64,000 nt of DNA from Rudanella lutea DSM 19387 (GTDB lineage: Bacteria > Bacteroidota > Bacteroidia > Cytophagales > Spirosomataceae), in assembly GCF_000383955.1 (NCBI RefSeq), contig NZ_KB913013.1:5413694-5477693 (forward strand), given 5' to 3'. This document shows, one piece after another, positions 32,897 through 42,330 of this stretch. Both the position numbers and the translations under genes were made by a program. Positions within the stretch are counted from its first letter, which is position 1. Each line of letters starts with the position of its first letter. The notes beneath the pieces were generated by a model. The model ran no database searches. It was not told the DNA's origin and saw only the letters and a list, made by a program, of their open reading frames with translations.

Positions 32897-35800
32897 TTAC
32901 TGCCGTACTACTTTCACCGTTTGCACCTGGTTGGGGGTGCTTACCTGCAACAGATACAAACCACCTGACTTGCCGAGTGGCATTACGAAGCGGTTAGCAG
33001 CCCCTGCCTTCTCGATGCGCTGCTCACCCATTGGTTTGCCCTGCGCATCGCTGAGCCGGAGCATCAGCGGCTTACCTTCGGCACCAGTTACCTCAAACTC
33101 AACAGCGTCGGCTGAGGTGGGGTTACCAAACACCGTTACGTTCAGGTTGCCCATCGGCTCCAGTACGCTCATCCGAGCCGAACCTGGATTGCCAGCACCA
33201 CCGGGACGGCAGTACGCGCGGGCATCCCAAGAGTACGAAACCGTTGTGCCGTTCTGACGAGCCAAAATGGTGAAGGGCTCCACATTGGGCTTATCATTCC
33301 GAACGTCCTGCGCTACCTCGGTATCCATCGTCTCGAAGCAGTTTTGCTGGAACGGTGTAATACCGATAGCCGCAAACTCGATGACCGTACCATTGCCACC
33401 TCGTACGTTGAACTTGATCGTACCGGTCTGACAGTTGTAGGTAGGCTCAAGCAGTTGCAGCGGCTGGCCAATGGTTGTTGGGTCGCTACCACACTGATCG
33501 CTCGGGTTTACAGTCAGGGTAAAGGTGGTGCTGGCCGTATTGCCATCTGGGTCGCGGGCCGTTACCGTGATCTGGAAGATACCCTGCTGAGTCGGTACTC
33601 CGCTGAATACCCCGTTGTTGAACAACAGACCCCGTGGCATACCCGATGCAGTCAGCGTCAGCGACTGACCCTGCGGATCGGTAAAGGTATTGGCCGGAAT
33701 TGTGTAGCCAAACGGAATACCTACCGTAGCCGTCTGATTCGGAATCGTACCGTTAACAATCGGGGCACCACTGCCACCACCTGCTGGGTTGATCAGAATC
33801 TGGAAGCTGCCGGTAGCCGTTGCACCTTGCGGATCGCGGGCGGTAATCACTACACCAAACGTACCCGACTGCGACGGCGTACCGCTGATTGTTGTACCGT
33901 TGATGCTTAGACCGGCGGGCAAACCGGCTGCGGAGTACGTGAGCGTCTGACCTTCGGGGTCAGAGAACGTGTTGGCCGGGAAGGTGTACGTAAACGGTAC
34001 GCCCACGGTGCCTACCTGATTGGTCAGGCCGCCGTTGTTCACCGGTGACTGGTTGGTAGGTTGACCACCTGAGCAGAACGCGCGGAAGTTGAACACAAAC
34101 ACCACCTGCGAAGCGGGGTCGCCTACGTAGCGGGCCATAACGGTGATCGACGTGTTGTTGGCATCGGCCCGGACAGCGGCTTCAATGATACCGCTCGGAT
34201 CGGTCGAGTAGCCTTTCACGCCAATGGCCATGTATTCAACCTGACGGTTCGGATCACCGCCAACGCGTCCGAAGACGATCGCACCGGTTGTACAGTTGTA
34301 CGATAGTACTGTAGCGGCCAACGGACCCGTAACCCCCGTTCCGCTGTTGGCCGGGCTGATCTGGATCTGGAAGTTACCGGTTGCAGTAGCTCCCTGTGGG
34401 TCTTGTGCCGTGATTACTACCCCAAACGTACCTGATACCGACGGCGTACCGCTGATCGTTGTCCCGTTGATGCTCAGACCGGCGGGCAAACCGGCCGCGG
34501 AGTACGTGAGCGTCTGACCTTCGGGGTCCATGAACGCATTCGACGGGAAGGTGTACGTGAACGGTACACCGACAGTGCCTACCTGATTGGCCAGACCACC
34601 GTTATAAACAGGAGACTGGTTGGTTGGCTGACCGGTTGAGCAGAATGCGCGGAAGTTGAACACGAAGATTACCTGCGAAGCGGGGTCGCCTACGTAACGA
34701 GCCATAACCGTGATCGACGTGTTGTTTGGGTCGTTCCGAACAGCGGCTTCAATGATACCGCTTGGATCGGTCGAGTAACCTTTCACGCCAATAGCCATGT
34801 ATTCGACCTGACGGTTCGGATCACCACCCAGTCGGCCGAAGACGATCGCGCCGGTTACGCAGTTGTACGACAACACGGTTACGGCCAGCGGTGTTGTGCT
34901 TACCGGAGCGGCTGGCGAAACGTTGAGCGTAAATCCAGCACTCACGCTGGCACCCTGCGGGTCGGTTGCGATCACCGTAACCCCAAACGTACCAGACATC
35001 GACGGGTTACCTGAGATCACCCCTGTGCTTGGGTTGATATTGATGCCCATTGGCAAGCCGGTTACCGAGTAGGTCAGCGGCTGCATTTCGGGTTCAACAA
35101 ACGCCTGTGCGGTATTGGTAGAGAAGCCTACACCCACCGTTGCGCTTTGGGGCGAAGCCAGTGGTGTACCCGACAGCATTGGTGGCATGTTGGGCGTTAC
35201 GGGCTGGTTCACCGTCACGTTGAAGCTAACGCTGCTGGTAGTTCCTACCGGATCCGTAACGACCACCGTAACCGGGAATACGCCCGTTTGTGATGGAGTA
35301 CCCGAAACCACACCTGTGTTTGGGTTGATGCTCAACCCGGCTGGCAGGCCTGAGGCCGCGTACGTAAGTGCACCACCTTCGGGGTCTGTTGCCACAATGG
35401 TGAAGCTGGCTGGCGTATTTAACGTAAGTGACTGGTCACCGGGTGAGGTCACTACTGGAGCCCCGCTGGGGGCTATATTCAGCACGAAGTCATCGCTCAC
35501 GGTTCCACCCTGGCCATCGTTGGCCGTTACGGTCACGTTGAACGAGCCCGATACGGTTGGCGTGCCTGAGATCACTCCGCTTGGGCTGATCGATAAACCA
35601 GCGGGCAGGCCCATTGCTGTAAACGTAAGCGGGTTGCCGTTAGGATCCGAGAAGGCACCCGATACGGTGCTGGTAAACGGAATGCCGACGGTTCCACTCT
35701 GGGGCGAAGCAATACCCAGTCCAACAAGGGTTGGTGGTTGGTTGCCTGCAGCCGGTGACACGTTCAGCACAAAGTCATCGCTCACAGTACCGCCCTGGCC

Positions 35801-38800
35801 ATCGTTGGCCGTTACGGTCACGTTGAATGAGCCTGACACGGTCGGCGTGCCTGAGATCACACCGCCTGAGCTGATTGATAAACCAGCAGGCAGTCCCATT
35901 GCTGTAAAGGTAAGTGTACCACCATCGGGATCCGAGAATGCGCCCGATACGGTGCTGGTAAACGGTATACCCACAGTGCCACTTTGGGGCGAAGCAATGC
36001 CGAGTCCAACAAGGGTTGGTGGTTGGTTGCCTGCAGCCGGTGACACGTTCAGCACAAAGTCATCGCTCACGGTTCCGCCCTGGCCATCATTGGCCGTTAC
36101 GGTTACGTTGAACGAGCCTGACACAGTCGGCGTACCAGAGATCACACCGCCTGAGCTGATGGCCAAACCAGCAGGCAGCCCCATTGCGGTAAACGTCAGC
36201 GGGTTGCCGTTCGGATCTGAGAAGGCACCCGATACGGTGCTCGTAAACGGTACACCTACAGTACCACTCTGGGGTGAGGCAATACCTAAACCTACCAATA
36301 CCGGTGGCTGATTTGGCGTCACCTGCGGGTTGACCGTTACGTTAAAGCTAACGGTGCCGGTTGTTCCCTGTGGATCGGTCACCGTCACTGAGACGGGGAA
36401 GACACCGGTTTGCGAAGGCGTACCAGTCACTACACCCGTGGTGGGGTTGATGTTCAAACCACCGGGCAGGCCTGTAGCCGCGTAGGTAAGCGTACCTCCT
36501 TCGGGGTCAGTTGCCACAATAGTGAAGCTGGCTGGTGTGTTCAACGTCAGTGACTGGTCACCGGGTGAGGTTACCGACGGCGCTCCGTTGGGCGCTACGT
36601 TAAGCTGGAAGGGGCTGCTCACCGATCCACCCTGTCCGTCGTTGGCCGTTACGGTCACGTTAAAGGTACCCGATACGGTTGGTGTACCTGAGATCACGCC
36701 CGTAGTTGGGTTGATGCTTAAGCCATTTGGCAGGCCTGCGGCTGTGTAGGTCAGCGTACCCCCATCCGGGTCGGAGAACGCACCGGCCGTAGTGGTCGAG
36801 AAACCAATGCCAACGGTAGCTGACTGGGGGGAAGGAATACCTCCACCTACCAATACCGGCGGCTGGTTGGCGGGCGCTACGTTCAGCTGGAAGGGGCTGC
36901 TCACCGATCCGCCCTGGCCATCGTTAGCCGTCACAGTCACATTGAAGGTGCCCGACACGGTCGGTGTACCTGAGATGACACCCGTGGTTGGGTTGATGCT
37001 CAGGCCATTTGGCAGGCCCGCAGCTGCGTAGGTCAGCGTGCCGCCATCCGGGTCAGAGAAGGCACCGGCCGTGGTGGTCGAGAAACCAATGCCAACGGTA
37101 GCTGACTGGGGGGAAGGAATACCTCCACCTACCAATACCGGCGGCTGGTTAGCGGGCGCTACATTAAGCTGGAAGGGGCTGCTCACCGATCCGCCCTGTC
37201 CATCGTTAGCCGTCACAGTCACGTTAAAGGTGCCCGACACGGTTGGTGTACCTGAGATGACACCCGTAGTGGGGTTGATGCTCAAGCCATTTGGCAGGCC
37301 CGCGGCTGCGTAGGTCAACGTGCCGCCATCCGGGTCAGAAAACGCACCGGCTGTGGTGGTTGAGAAACCAATGCCAACAGTAGCCGACTGGGGTGAAGGA
37401 ATACCTCCACCTACCAATACCGGCGGCTGGTTGGCGGGCGCTACGTTCAGCTGGAAGGGGCTGCTCACCGATCCACCCTGTCCGTCGTTGGCCGTTACGG
37501 TCACGTTAAAGGTACCCGATACGGTTGGCGAGCCTGAGATGACGCCCGTGGTGGGGTTGATGCTCAGGCCATTTGGCAGGCCCGCAGCTGTGTAGGTCAA
37601 CGTACCGCCATCCGGATCGGAGAAGGCACCGGCCGTGGTGGTTGAGAAACCGATACCAACAGTGGCCGACTGGGGTGAAGGAATACCTCCACCTACCAAT
37701 ACCGGCGGCTGGTTGGCGGGCGCTACGTTAAGCTGGAAGGGGCTGTTTACTGATCCACCCTGACCATCGTTAGCCGTCACGGTCACGTTGAAAGTGCCCG
37801 ATACGGTTGGCGTACCTGAGATGACGCCCGTGGTTGGGTTGATGCTCAGGCCATTTGGCAGGCCCGCGGCTGAGTAAGTCAGCGTGCCGCCATCCGGGTC
37901 AGAAAACGCACCAGCTGTGGTGGTTGAAAAACCGATACCAACAGTGGCCGACTGGGGTGAAGGAATACCTCCACCTACCAATACCGGCGGCTGGTTGGGC
38001 GGGTTAACCACATTGAGGGTGAATCCAACTGATGCAGAGCCCCCAAATGGGTCCGTCGCAATAACACTAACGCTGAATGGACTGCCTACCGTGGTGGCGG
38101 CTGTCCCGGTAATAAGCCCTGTAGTAGGGTTGATTGAAAATGATGCTGGTAATCCTGTGGCTGAGTATGTAAGAGTTTGGTTGTCTGGGTCCGAAAAGGC
38201 CCCTGCTGTGGTCGTGCTGAAAGCTACCCCAACGGTAGCCGTTTGTGGATTCGTAATAGCGCCCTGATTGGCAACCGGGTTGTTGTTCACTATGTTGGCT
38301 ACCACACGAAGGTCGTCGATAGCGAGGCTGTGATCGGTATCTATGACGTTGACCAATAAATTTTCCCCGTCGTTAAGATCTGTCCAGCGGAGCAAGACGT
38401 ATTCGCCGGGTGCCAGGGGTGTGCCAAACGTAATCGTTGACGTAAGTGTGGTTCGGTTAGCGGCCGCATTCCCGTCAAGTTCTCCGATTGTTGATCCGTT
38501 CTGTAGACTCGTAAACGTCAGGCCGGGAACCTGCGTGTAAGGAATCGTGCTCACAATGGGTAAATCGTTCAACAGGTTTAATACCCCTGTCAATAAACCT
38601 CCAATTGTAGAGAACGTACCTTCGTCAAACCGGGCGTAGGCAGCCGTTAGCGACTGCGCAGCGCCATCACCATCCTGGTACCATTGTTCGCCGGTGTAAG
38701 TTACCTGCAAAGACGAAACGGGGGCTCCTGTGCTGTTCTGGAACAGAATGCCATACCGGATCGGTACCAGACCAACGGCTGAGTTGAGCAGGTTGGCATT

Positions 38801-39133
38801 GGAGCCGAGTGCTCGATCGCTGTTGGTTCCGAAGCTGTACGCACCCCCTGTAGGAACCGCACCAACCAGGCTCGGTGCGCCTGTAGAGGCTAAAACCAAT
38901 GTACGGTTAGTATAGGTACCCTGCACGTTGCCAAGCAGACCAGCCGCTGAAACTGTAATGCCATTGTCCAGTGCATCGAAGTTCTGGGTGACAGTACTTG
39001 ACGTAGTTCCAATGGGAACACCAATGCCGAGAACCTCCACGCCCCCGGTAATCTGCGCCTTTGCCATCGTTGTCGATAGCAATAGTACCAGCCAGCATAT
39101 GAGCTGAGTAGTACGTCGTAAAGTTTTGGTCAT
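32897..39133 (-). CDS. giant T9SS-exported adhesin-like protein with putative Ig repeats
   Basis: A 2078-residue surface protein. After a signal peptide (cut near AKAQ) comes a unique domain (about 27-285) resembling lectin/jelly-roll modules (SLAIDDLRVVAN). Then at least fourteen He_PIG/cadherin-like Ig domains follow, each with SDPDGGTLTY, GLPxGLSINPxTG, GTPTVSGTF and DGQGG. Five are nearly identical 94-residue copies. Towards the C-terminus are three copies of an unnamed Cys-bounded module (LSYNCxTGAIVFG ... VFNFRAFC), alternating with Ig domains. The end (VFGNPTSADAVEFEVTG ... GGLYLLQVSTPN ... VKVVRQ) is a Por-type sorting domain. It should be secreted by the type IX system and anchored at the surface; adhesion or biofilm is inferred. 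It has its own terminator and a 360-bp AT-rich leader region. Confidence 0.9.
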   Translation of the reverse strand: MTKTLRRTTQLICWLVLLLSTTMAKAQITGGVEVLGIGVPIGTTSSTVTQNFDALDNGITVSAAGLLGNVQGTYTNRTLVLASTGAPSLVGAVPTGGAYSFGTNSDRALGSNANLLNSAVGLVPIRYGILFQNSTGAPVSSLQVTYTGEQWYQDGDGAAQSLTAAYARFDEGTFSTIGGLLTGVLNLLNDLPIVSTIPYTQVPGLTFTSLQNGSTIGELDGNAAANRTTLTSTITFGTPLAPGEYVLLRWTDLNDGENLLVNVIDTDHSLAIDDLRVVANIVNNNPVANQGAITNPQTATVGVAFSTTTAGAFSDPDNQTLTYSATGLPASFSINPTTGLITGTAATTVGSPFSVSVIATDPFGGSASVGFTLNVVNPPNQPPVLVGGGIPSPQSATVGIGFSTTTAGAFSDPDGGTLTYSAAGLPNGLSINPTTGVISGTPTVSGTFNVTVTANDGQGGSVNSPFQLNVAPANQPPVLVGGGIPSPQSATVGIGFSTTTAGAFSDPDGGTLTYTAAGLPNGLSINPTTGVISGSPTVSGTFNVTVTANDGQGGSVSSPFQLNVAPANQPPVLVGGGIPSPQSATVGIGFSTTTAGAFSDPDGGTLTYAAAGLPNGLSINPTTGVISGTPTVSGTFNVTVTANDGQGGSVSSPFQLNVAPANQPPVLVGGGIPSPQSATVGIGFSTTTAGAFSDPDGGTLTYAAAGLPNGLSINPTTGVISGTPTVSGTFNVTVTANDGQGGSVSSPFQLNVAPANQPPVLVGGGIPSPQSATVGIGFSTTTAGAFSDPDGGTLTYTAAGLPNGLSINPTTGVISGTPTVSGTFNVTVTANDGQGGSVSSPFQLNVAPNGAPSVTSPGDQSLTLNTPASFTIVATDPEGGTLTYAATGLPGGLNINPTTGVVTGTPSQTGVFPVSVTVTDPQGTTGTVSFNVTVNPQVTPNQPPVLVGLGIASPQSGTVGVPFTSTVSGAFSDPNGNPLTFTAMGLPAGLAISSGGVISGTPTVSGSFNVTVTANDGQGGTVSDDFVLNVSPAAGNQPPTLVGLGIASPQSGTVGIPFTSTVSGAFSDPDGGTLTFTAMGLPAGLSISSGGVISGTPTVSGSFNVTVTANDGQGGTVSDDFVLNVSPAAGNQPPTLVGLGIASPQSGTVGIPFTSTVSGAFSDPNGNPLTFTAMGLPAGLSISPSGVISGTPTVSGSFNVTVTANDGQGGTVSDDFVLNIAPSGAPVVTSPGDQSLTLNTPASFTIVATDPEGGALTYAASGLPAGLSINPNTGVVSGTPSQTGVFPVTVVVTDPVGTTSSVSFNVTVNQPVTPNMPPMLSGTPLASPQSATVGVGFSTNTAQAFVEPEMQPLTYSVTGLPMGININPSTGVISGNPSMSGTFGVTVIATDPQGASVSAGFTLNVSPAAPVSTTPLAVTVLSYNCVTGAIVFGRLGGDPNRQVEYMAIGVKGYSTDPSGIIEAAVRNDPNNTSITVMARYVGDPASQVIFVFNFRAFCSTGQPTNQSPVYNGGLANQVGTVGVPFTYTFPSNAFMDPEGQTLTYSAAGLPAGLSINGTTISGTPSVSGTFGVVITAQDPQGATATGNFQIQISPANSGTGVTGPLAATVLSYNCTTGAIVFGRVGGDPNRQVEYMAIGVKGYSTDPSGIIEAAVRADANNTSITVMARYVGDPASQVVFVFNFRAFCSGGQPTNQSPVNNGGLTNQVGTVGVPFTYTFPANTFSDPEGQTLTYSAAGLPAGLSINGTTISGTPSQSGTFGVVITARDPQGATATGSFQILINPAGGGSGAPIVNGTIPNQTATVGIPFGYTIPANTFTDPQGQSLTLTASGMPRGLLFNNGVFSGVPTQQGIFQITVTARDPDGNTASTTFTLTVNPSDQCGSDPTTIGQPLQLLEPTYNCQTGTIKFNVRGGNGTVIEFAAIGITPFQQNCFETMDTEVAQDVRNDKPNVEPFTILARQNGTTVSYSWDARAYCRPGGAGNPGSARMSVLEPMGNLNVTVFGNPTSADAVEFEVTGAEGKPLMLRLSDAQGKPMGEQRIEKAGAANRFVMPLGKSGGLYLLQVSTPNQVQTVKVVRQ
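36580..37989 (-). repeat. five tandem 282-bp coding repeats
   Basis: The phrase CTCCACCTACCAATACCGGC recurs every 282 bp (near 36841, 37123, 37405, 37687 and 37969). Each unit encodes one 94-residue Ig-like domain of the giant protein. The copies differ mainly at synonymous positions, which indicates recent expansion or ongoing gene conversion. Confidence 0.9.
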
Positions 39134-39494
39134 AAACGAGAAAAAATGAAAAATGAAAAAAGGGATAATTACGAATCGGCTGATTCGGGGCCCCTAATTC
39201 ATCTTGCTCCCGTTTTGTTCCCTACTTGTCTAATTTTTCTTGCCGTTCAATCATACGGCACGCATATGATGTATTAAGTATGTGGTTTTGTTGATTTGGT
39301 GATATGACATTTCTGCAAATTGATGTTAATACACTGAAAATAAAATACTTAAGTAGAAGTAAATAATGCAATATCATACTTGATGTGTAAATTTATAAGT
39401 GGCATTTGCCTATGAAAGCCATAAAAGAATGGCTAATGTATTAATAGCGAACTTATTGCCTGTAGGAGTAGTAGATATTGGTTGTGCGCAAATG
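39134..39494. other. AT-rich intergenic region upstream of the giant gene
   Basis: About 360 bp without a gene and clearly richer in A+T than the surroundings. It should contain the promoter and leader of the minus-strand giant gene. I see no perfect -7 box on that strand and no convincing small ORF. Confidence 0.5.
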
Positions 39495-39552
39495 AAAACG
39501 CCAGCGGTCAGATATGCCTGGCGGAGTAGCCGTGTCTGACTGCTGGCGTTTT
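39495..39552 (-). terminator. terminator of the ROK kinase gene
   Basis: AAAACGCCAGC (39495-39505) pairs with GCTGGCGTTTT (39542-39552), and GTCAGA inside pairs with TCTGAC after one bulge. The arms supply T tracts on either strand. It lies just past the stop of the gene at 39584-40498. Confidence 0.75.
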
Positions 39553-39583
39553 GTATTCAGCAGGTTTGCTTTATCAGATTGCG

Positions 39584-40498
39584 TTAATCAAAGCAAAGAG
39601 ATGCTGCGCCGAGCAGGCCCGCATCATTGCCGAGCGTAGCCCGCTTCACTTCAAGCCCATCTTTGTAATAGGGGGTAAGCCAGTATTCGAGCTGACGGGT
39701 CACACCGGGCATGATGTAGTCGAACGAAGCCGATAAACCACCCCCGATCAGGATCTTGCGAATATCCAGAATCCGAATCAGCGAAACCAACCCCTCTCCG
39801 AGCATTTCGCCTACTTCATCCAGAATTTGCATGGCCAACTCGTCGTTTTCGGCCGCAGCAGCTACCAAACCCGTCGTGGAAATGCTCCCGTCGGCAGGTA
39901 AACGGGTTGGGCGATTAAATTGGGACCGGCGTTCGTTGGCCAGATCGAGTAGTTCTTTCTTGCCAATATTCCGTTCGAGCACCCGGCCGTTGCGCGAGGG
40001 CAGGTGACCCGGTTCCATCGCGTTGCCATCTCCGCCTTTGAATACTTTTTTATCAATGATGGCTGCACCACCCACGCCCGTACCGAGCGTGATAAAGATG
40101 TAGTTCTCATCGTTCATGTCGTCTACAAAGTAAAACTCACCGAGTGCAGCGGCATTGGCATCGTTTTCAAGGAAAAACTGAACGCCCGGAAAACGCTTGC
40201 TCAGGATCTCCACCATCGGAACCCCATTGAGCAGCGGAATGGCTGTAATTTCGAGCGGAATGGTACGTTCGCGGTTGATCATTCCGGGCAACCCGATACC
40301 AACCCGGGTGATGTGCTTGTTGTCGTGGAGCTGCAGGGCAATGGCATCGCCGAAGCGATCCATGAAATGACCCGATTCGCGCCAGGAGTTGGTGTCGTGG
40401 CTGTAGAAATTAGAAATGGTGCCCGACTGGGCGTCAACAATGCCCATTTTGACGTTGGTGCCGCCCACGTCGATACCTAAATACTGCTCTGAAGCCAT
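39584..40498 (-). CDS. ROK-family sugar kinase (glucokinase-like)
   Basis: A 304-residue ROK protein. Phosphate 1 motif LGIDVGGTNVKMG, hinge VGIGLPGM, catalytic Asp in FLENDANAAALGE, and LGTGVGGAAIIDKKVFKG are present, so it should phosphorylate glucose or a related hexose with ATP. The usual zinc cluster after ExGH (CxCGxxGC) is missing: EPGHLPSRNGRVLERNIG has no Cys. It lacks the N-terminal HTH of NagC/XylR regulators, so it is an enzyme rather than a repressor. The start at 40498 (MASEQYLGI) is chosen over one 36 bp upstream. Confidence 0.87.
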   Translation of the reverse strand: MASEQYLGIDVGGTNVKMGIVDAQSGTISNFYSHDTNSWRESGHFMDRFGDAIALQLHDNKHITRVGIGLPGMINRERTIPLEITAIPLLNGVPMVEILSKRFPGVQFFLENDANAAALGEFYFVDDMNDENYIFITLGTGVGGAAIIDKKVFKGGDGNAMEPGHLPSRNGRVLERNIGKKELLDLANERRSQFNRPTRLPADGSISTTGLVAAAAENDELAMQILDEVGEMLGEGLVSLIRILDIRKILIGGGLSASFDYIMPGVTRQLEYWLTPYYKDGLEVKRATLGNDAGLLGAASLCFD

Positions 40499-40571
40499 TC
40501 TAAAAAAAGACGATTGATTAAATGGAGGTTGCAAGATAGGGAAAAGGCAGGAGAGGCTGTAAGTTTACCCC

Positions 40572-41246
40572 ATGAATCCATTACTTGTTGTCACGGGCGG
40601 GACCAAAGGAATTGGTCGCGCCATCGTCGATTTGTTTGTCGAACAGGGCTTCGACGTGGTCGTCTGTTCGCGGAATGTCGACGGCGTAACCGGCCCCAAC
40701 CGGCTGCCATTCGCGGCCGATTTAGCAACCCGTGCCGGGGTCGATGCGCTGGTAGGCTATGTACAGTCGCTGGGGCGCCCGGTAGAGGTGCTGGTGAACA
40801 ATACGGGCATTTTTCTGCCGGGCATGATCCATACCGAAGCCGAGGGGACGTTTGAAACGCTCATGAATACCAACGTTGCGAGTGCTTACCACCTCACGCG
40901 GGGGCTGGTAGGCGACATGATGGCCGCCCGGTCGGGACATATATTTATGATGTGCTCTACGGCCAGTATCACGGCGTACACCAATGGCGGGTCGTATTGC
41001 ATCTCGAAATTTGCCCTGTTGGGAATGAGCCGGGTGCTGCGCGAGGAGCTAAAGCCGCACGGGGTAAAAGTAACTGCCGTATTGCCCGGTGCCACCCTCA
41101 CGGCCAGCTGGGAAGGCACCGACTTGCCCGAAGACCGGTTTATGAAACCACAGGACGTGGCCGATAGTGTTTGGGGAGCGTACAAACTATCGAAGAGTGC
41201 GGTGGTCGAAGAAATCCTGATTCGGCCGCAATTGGGCGACCTGTAG
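40572..41246 (+). CDS. SDR-family oxidoreductase
   Basis: A 224-residue classical short-chain dehydrogenase with VVTGGTKGIGRAI (cofactor), NNTG, catalytic Ser (MCSTAS) and the intact YCISK motif. The C-terminal SAVVEEILIRPQLGDL resembles the sepiapterin-reductase/3-ketoacyl-reductase-like Bacteroidota group. Substrate unknown. Divergent from the ROK kinase. Confidence 0.85.
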   Translation: MNPLLVVTGGTKGIGRAIVDLFVEQGFDVVVCSRNVDGVTGPNRLPFAADLATRAGVDALVGYVQSLGRPVEVLVNNTGIFLPGMIHTEAEGTFETLMNTNVASAYHLTRGLVGDMMAARSGHIFMMCSTASITAYTNGGSYCISKFALLGMSRVLREELKPHGVKVTAVLPGATLTASWEGTDLPEDRFMKPQDVADSVWGAYKLSKSAVVEEILIRPQLGDL

Positions 41247-41262
41247 AAGCCGTAAACCATTC

Positions 41263-41270
41263 TATCTTTG
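41263..41270 (+). promoter_or_regulatory. -7 box TATCTTTG, likely promoter for mlaE
   Basis: A perfect TAnnTTTG match 17 bp after the SDR stop. The next plus-strand gene is the MlaE permease, so the leader would be about 260 nt and would contain the dispersed palindrome 41311-41411. Confidence 0.5.
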
Positions 41271-41310
41271 TGGGCGTTAGGTAGTCTACGGTATGACGTT
41301 TTTTGCCTCT

Positions 41311-41411
41311 GGTTCTCAGTGCTGAACATTAGATGTTGGACGTTAGATTTCACTACAGAATGGTAGTAGGTCTAACGTCTAGTGTCTGAAGCCCGAATAT
41401 CCAGTACTGAA
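41311..41411 (-). repeat. dispersed ~105-bp palindromic element, copy 1
   Basis: Read on the minus strand it matches 61617-61724 at 89 of 101 aligned positions, with one 7-nt gap. It is internally palindromic: CAGTGCTGAACATT at one end and AGTACTGGATATT at the other, with GACGTTAGA-type words in both arms. It lies in the probable mlaE leader. There is no ORF inside. Confidence 0.85.
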
Positions 41412-41536
41412 TTTCTGGTTAAAACAACGGTGGTAATTATTTGATTGTAAATACGTTAACTGTTTTGGCTCTTGATCAGAACCGGGTATAGCCAAGCCCC
41501 GCGAATACAACCTCCTCACAACACTTTCCCCAAAAC

Positions 41537-42265
41537 ATGGCAGCAATTGGCCGTTATTTTATTTTTCTGGGTGCCCTCTTTACCAATCGTGAAAAGTTAA
41601 GCGTGTACTACCGATTGATTATGGACGAATGTATGTCGATCGGGATCAATTCGGTATTTATCGTGTCGATTGTGTCGACGTTCATCGGGGCCGTAACCTG
41701 TGTGCAGACGGCCTATAACCTCGTAAGCCCGCTGGTACCCCTGTCGATTATCTCGGTTATTGTGCGCGACAGTACCATTCTCGAACTGGCACCTACCATT
41801 ACGAGCATTGTACTGGCCGGTAAGGTTGGGTCGAGCATAGCCGGCCAACTCGGTACCATGCGGATCACGGAGCAGATTGATGCGCTCGAAGTAATCGGGA
41901 TCAACTCAGGGTCGTATCTGGTGTTACCCAAAATTATTGCGGGAATGCTCATGTTTCCGCTGCTGGTAACCATGGCGGCTTTCCTGTCGATTCTGGGCGG
42001 TTATATTGCCGGAACGTTTGCCAACATCATTACGCCCAACGATTATATCGAAGGGCTCCGGTCCGACTTTAAATCGTTTAGCCTCATTTTCGCCCTGATC
42101 AAATCGGTGGTGTTTGCGTTTCTGATCACGACTATTTCGGCCTTTCAGGGGTATAACGTACATGGCGGGGCGCTCGAAGTGGGTACAGCCTCGACCTCGG
42201 CCGTGACCAACAGCTGTATTGCTATTCTGGCCGCTGATTTTCTGCTGGCGCAACTGCTGCTGTAA
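41537..42265 (+). CDS. mlaE: MlaE/YrbE-family ABC permease
   Basis: A 242-residue permease of the MlaE family for phospholipid traffic between membranes. The diagnostic block SIVLAGKVGSSIAGQLGTMRITEQIDALEVIGI is at about residues 92-124 and five helices are visible. Normally the ATPase MlaF and an MCE-domain protein follow; here the next genes are convergent PPK2 kinases, so the partners must be encoded elsewhere. A stem-loop follows the stop. Confidence 0.92.
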   Translation: MAAIGRYFIFLGALFTNREKLSVYYRLIMDECMSIGINSVFIVSIVSTFIGAVTCVQTAYNLVSPLVPLSIISVIVRDSTILELAPTITSIVLAGKVGSSIAGQLGTMRITEQIDALEVIGINSGSYLVLPKIIAGMLMFPLLVTMAAFLSILGGYIAGTFANIITPNDYIEGLRSDFKSFSLIFALIKSVVFAFLITTISAFQGYNVHGGALEVGTASTSAVTNSCIAILAADFLLAQLLL

Positions 42266-42272
42266 TCGGCCC

Positions 42273-42312
42273 GTGCAGCTGGCGGGTCTCCCGATTGGGT
42301 ACCTGCCAGCAC
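42273..42312 (+). terminator. stem-loop after mlaE
   Basis: GCTGGC (42278-42283) pairs with GCCAGC (42305-42310), with GGT/ACC inside and GT/AC outside. It lies 8 bp after the mlaE stop and before the convergent ppk2 stop. There is no clear T run. Confidence 0.45.
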
Positions 42313-42330
42313 GCGGAAGCCAAAGGAGCC

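Noticed and set aside
35115-36311. Long plus-strand frames (here and at 36522, 36792, 37038, 37320, 37884) with repeated PWPSLAVTVTLNEPDTVGVP-like text
   Set aside because: They are antisense shadows of the repetitive Ig-domain gene; the sense frame has signal peptide, domains and sorting tail.
40499-40534. Longer start of the ROK kinase
   Set aside because: The added 12 residues precede the first strand of the fold, while the ATG at 40498 starts right before LGIDVGGT.
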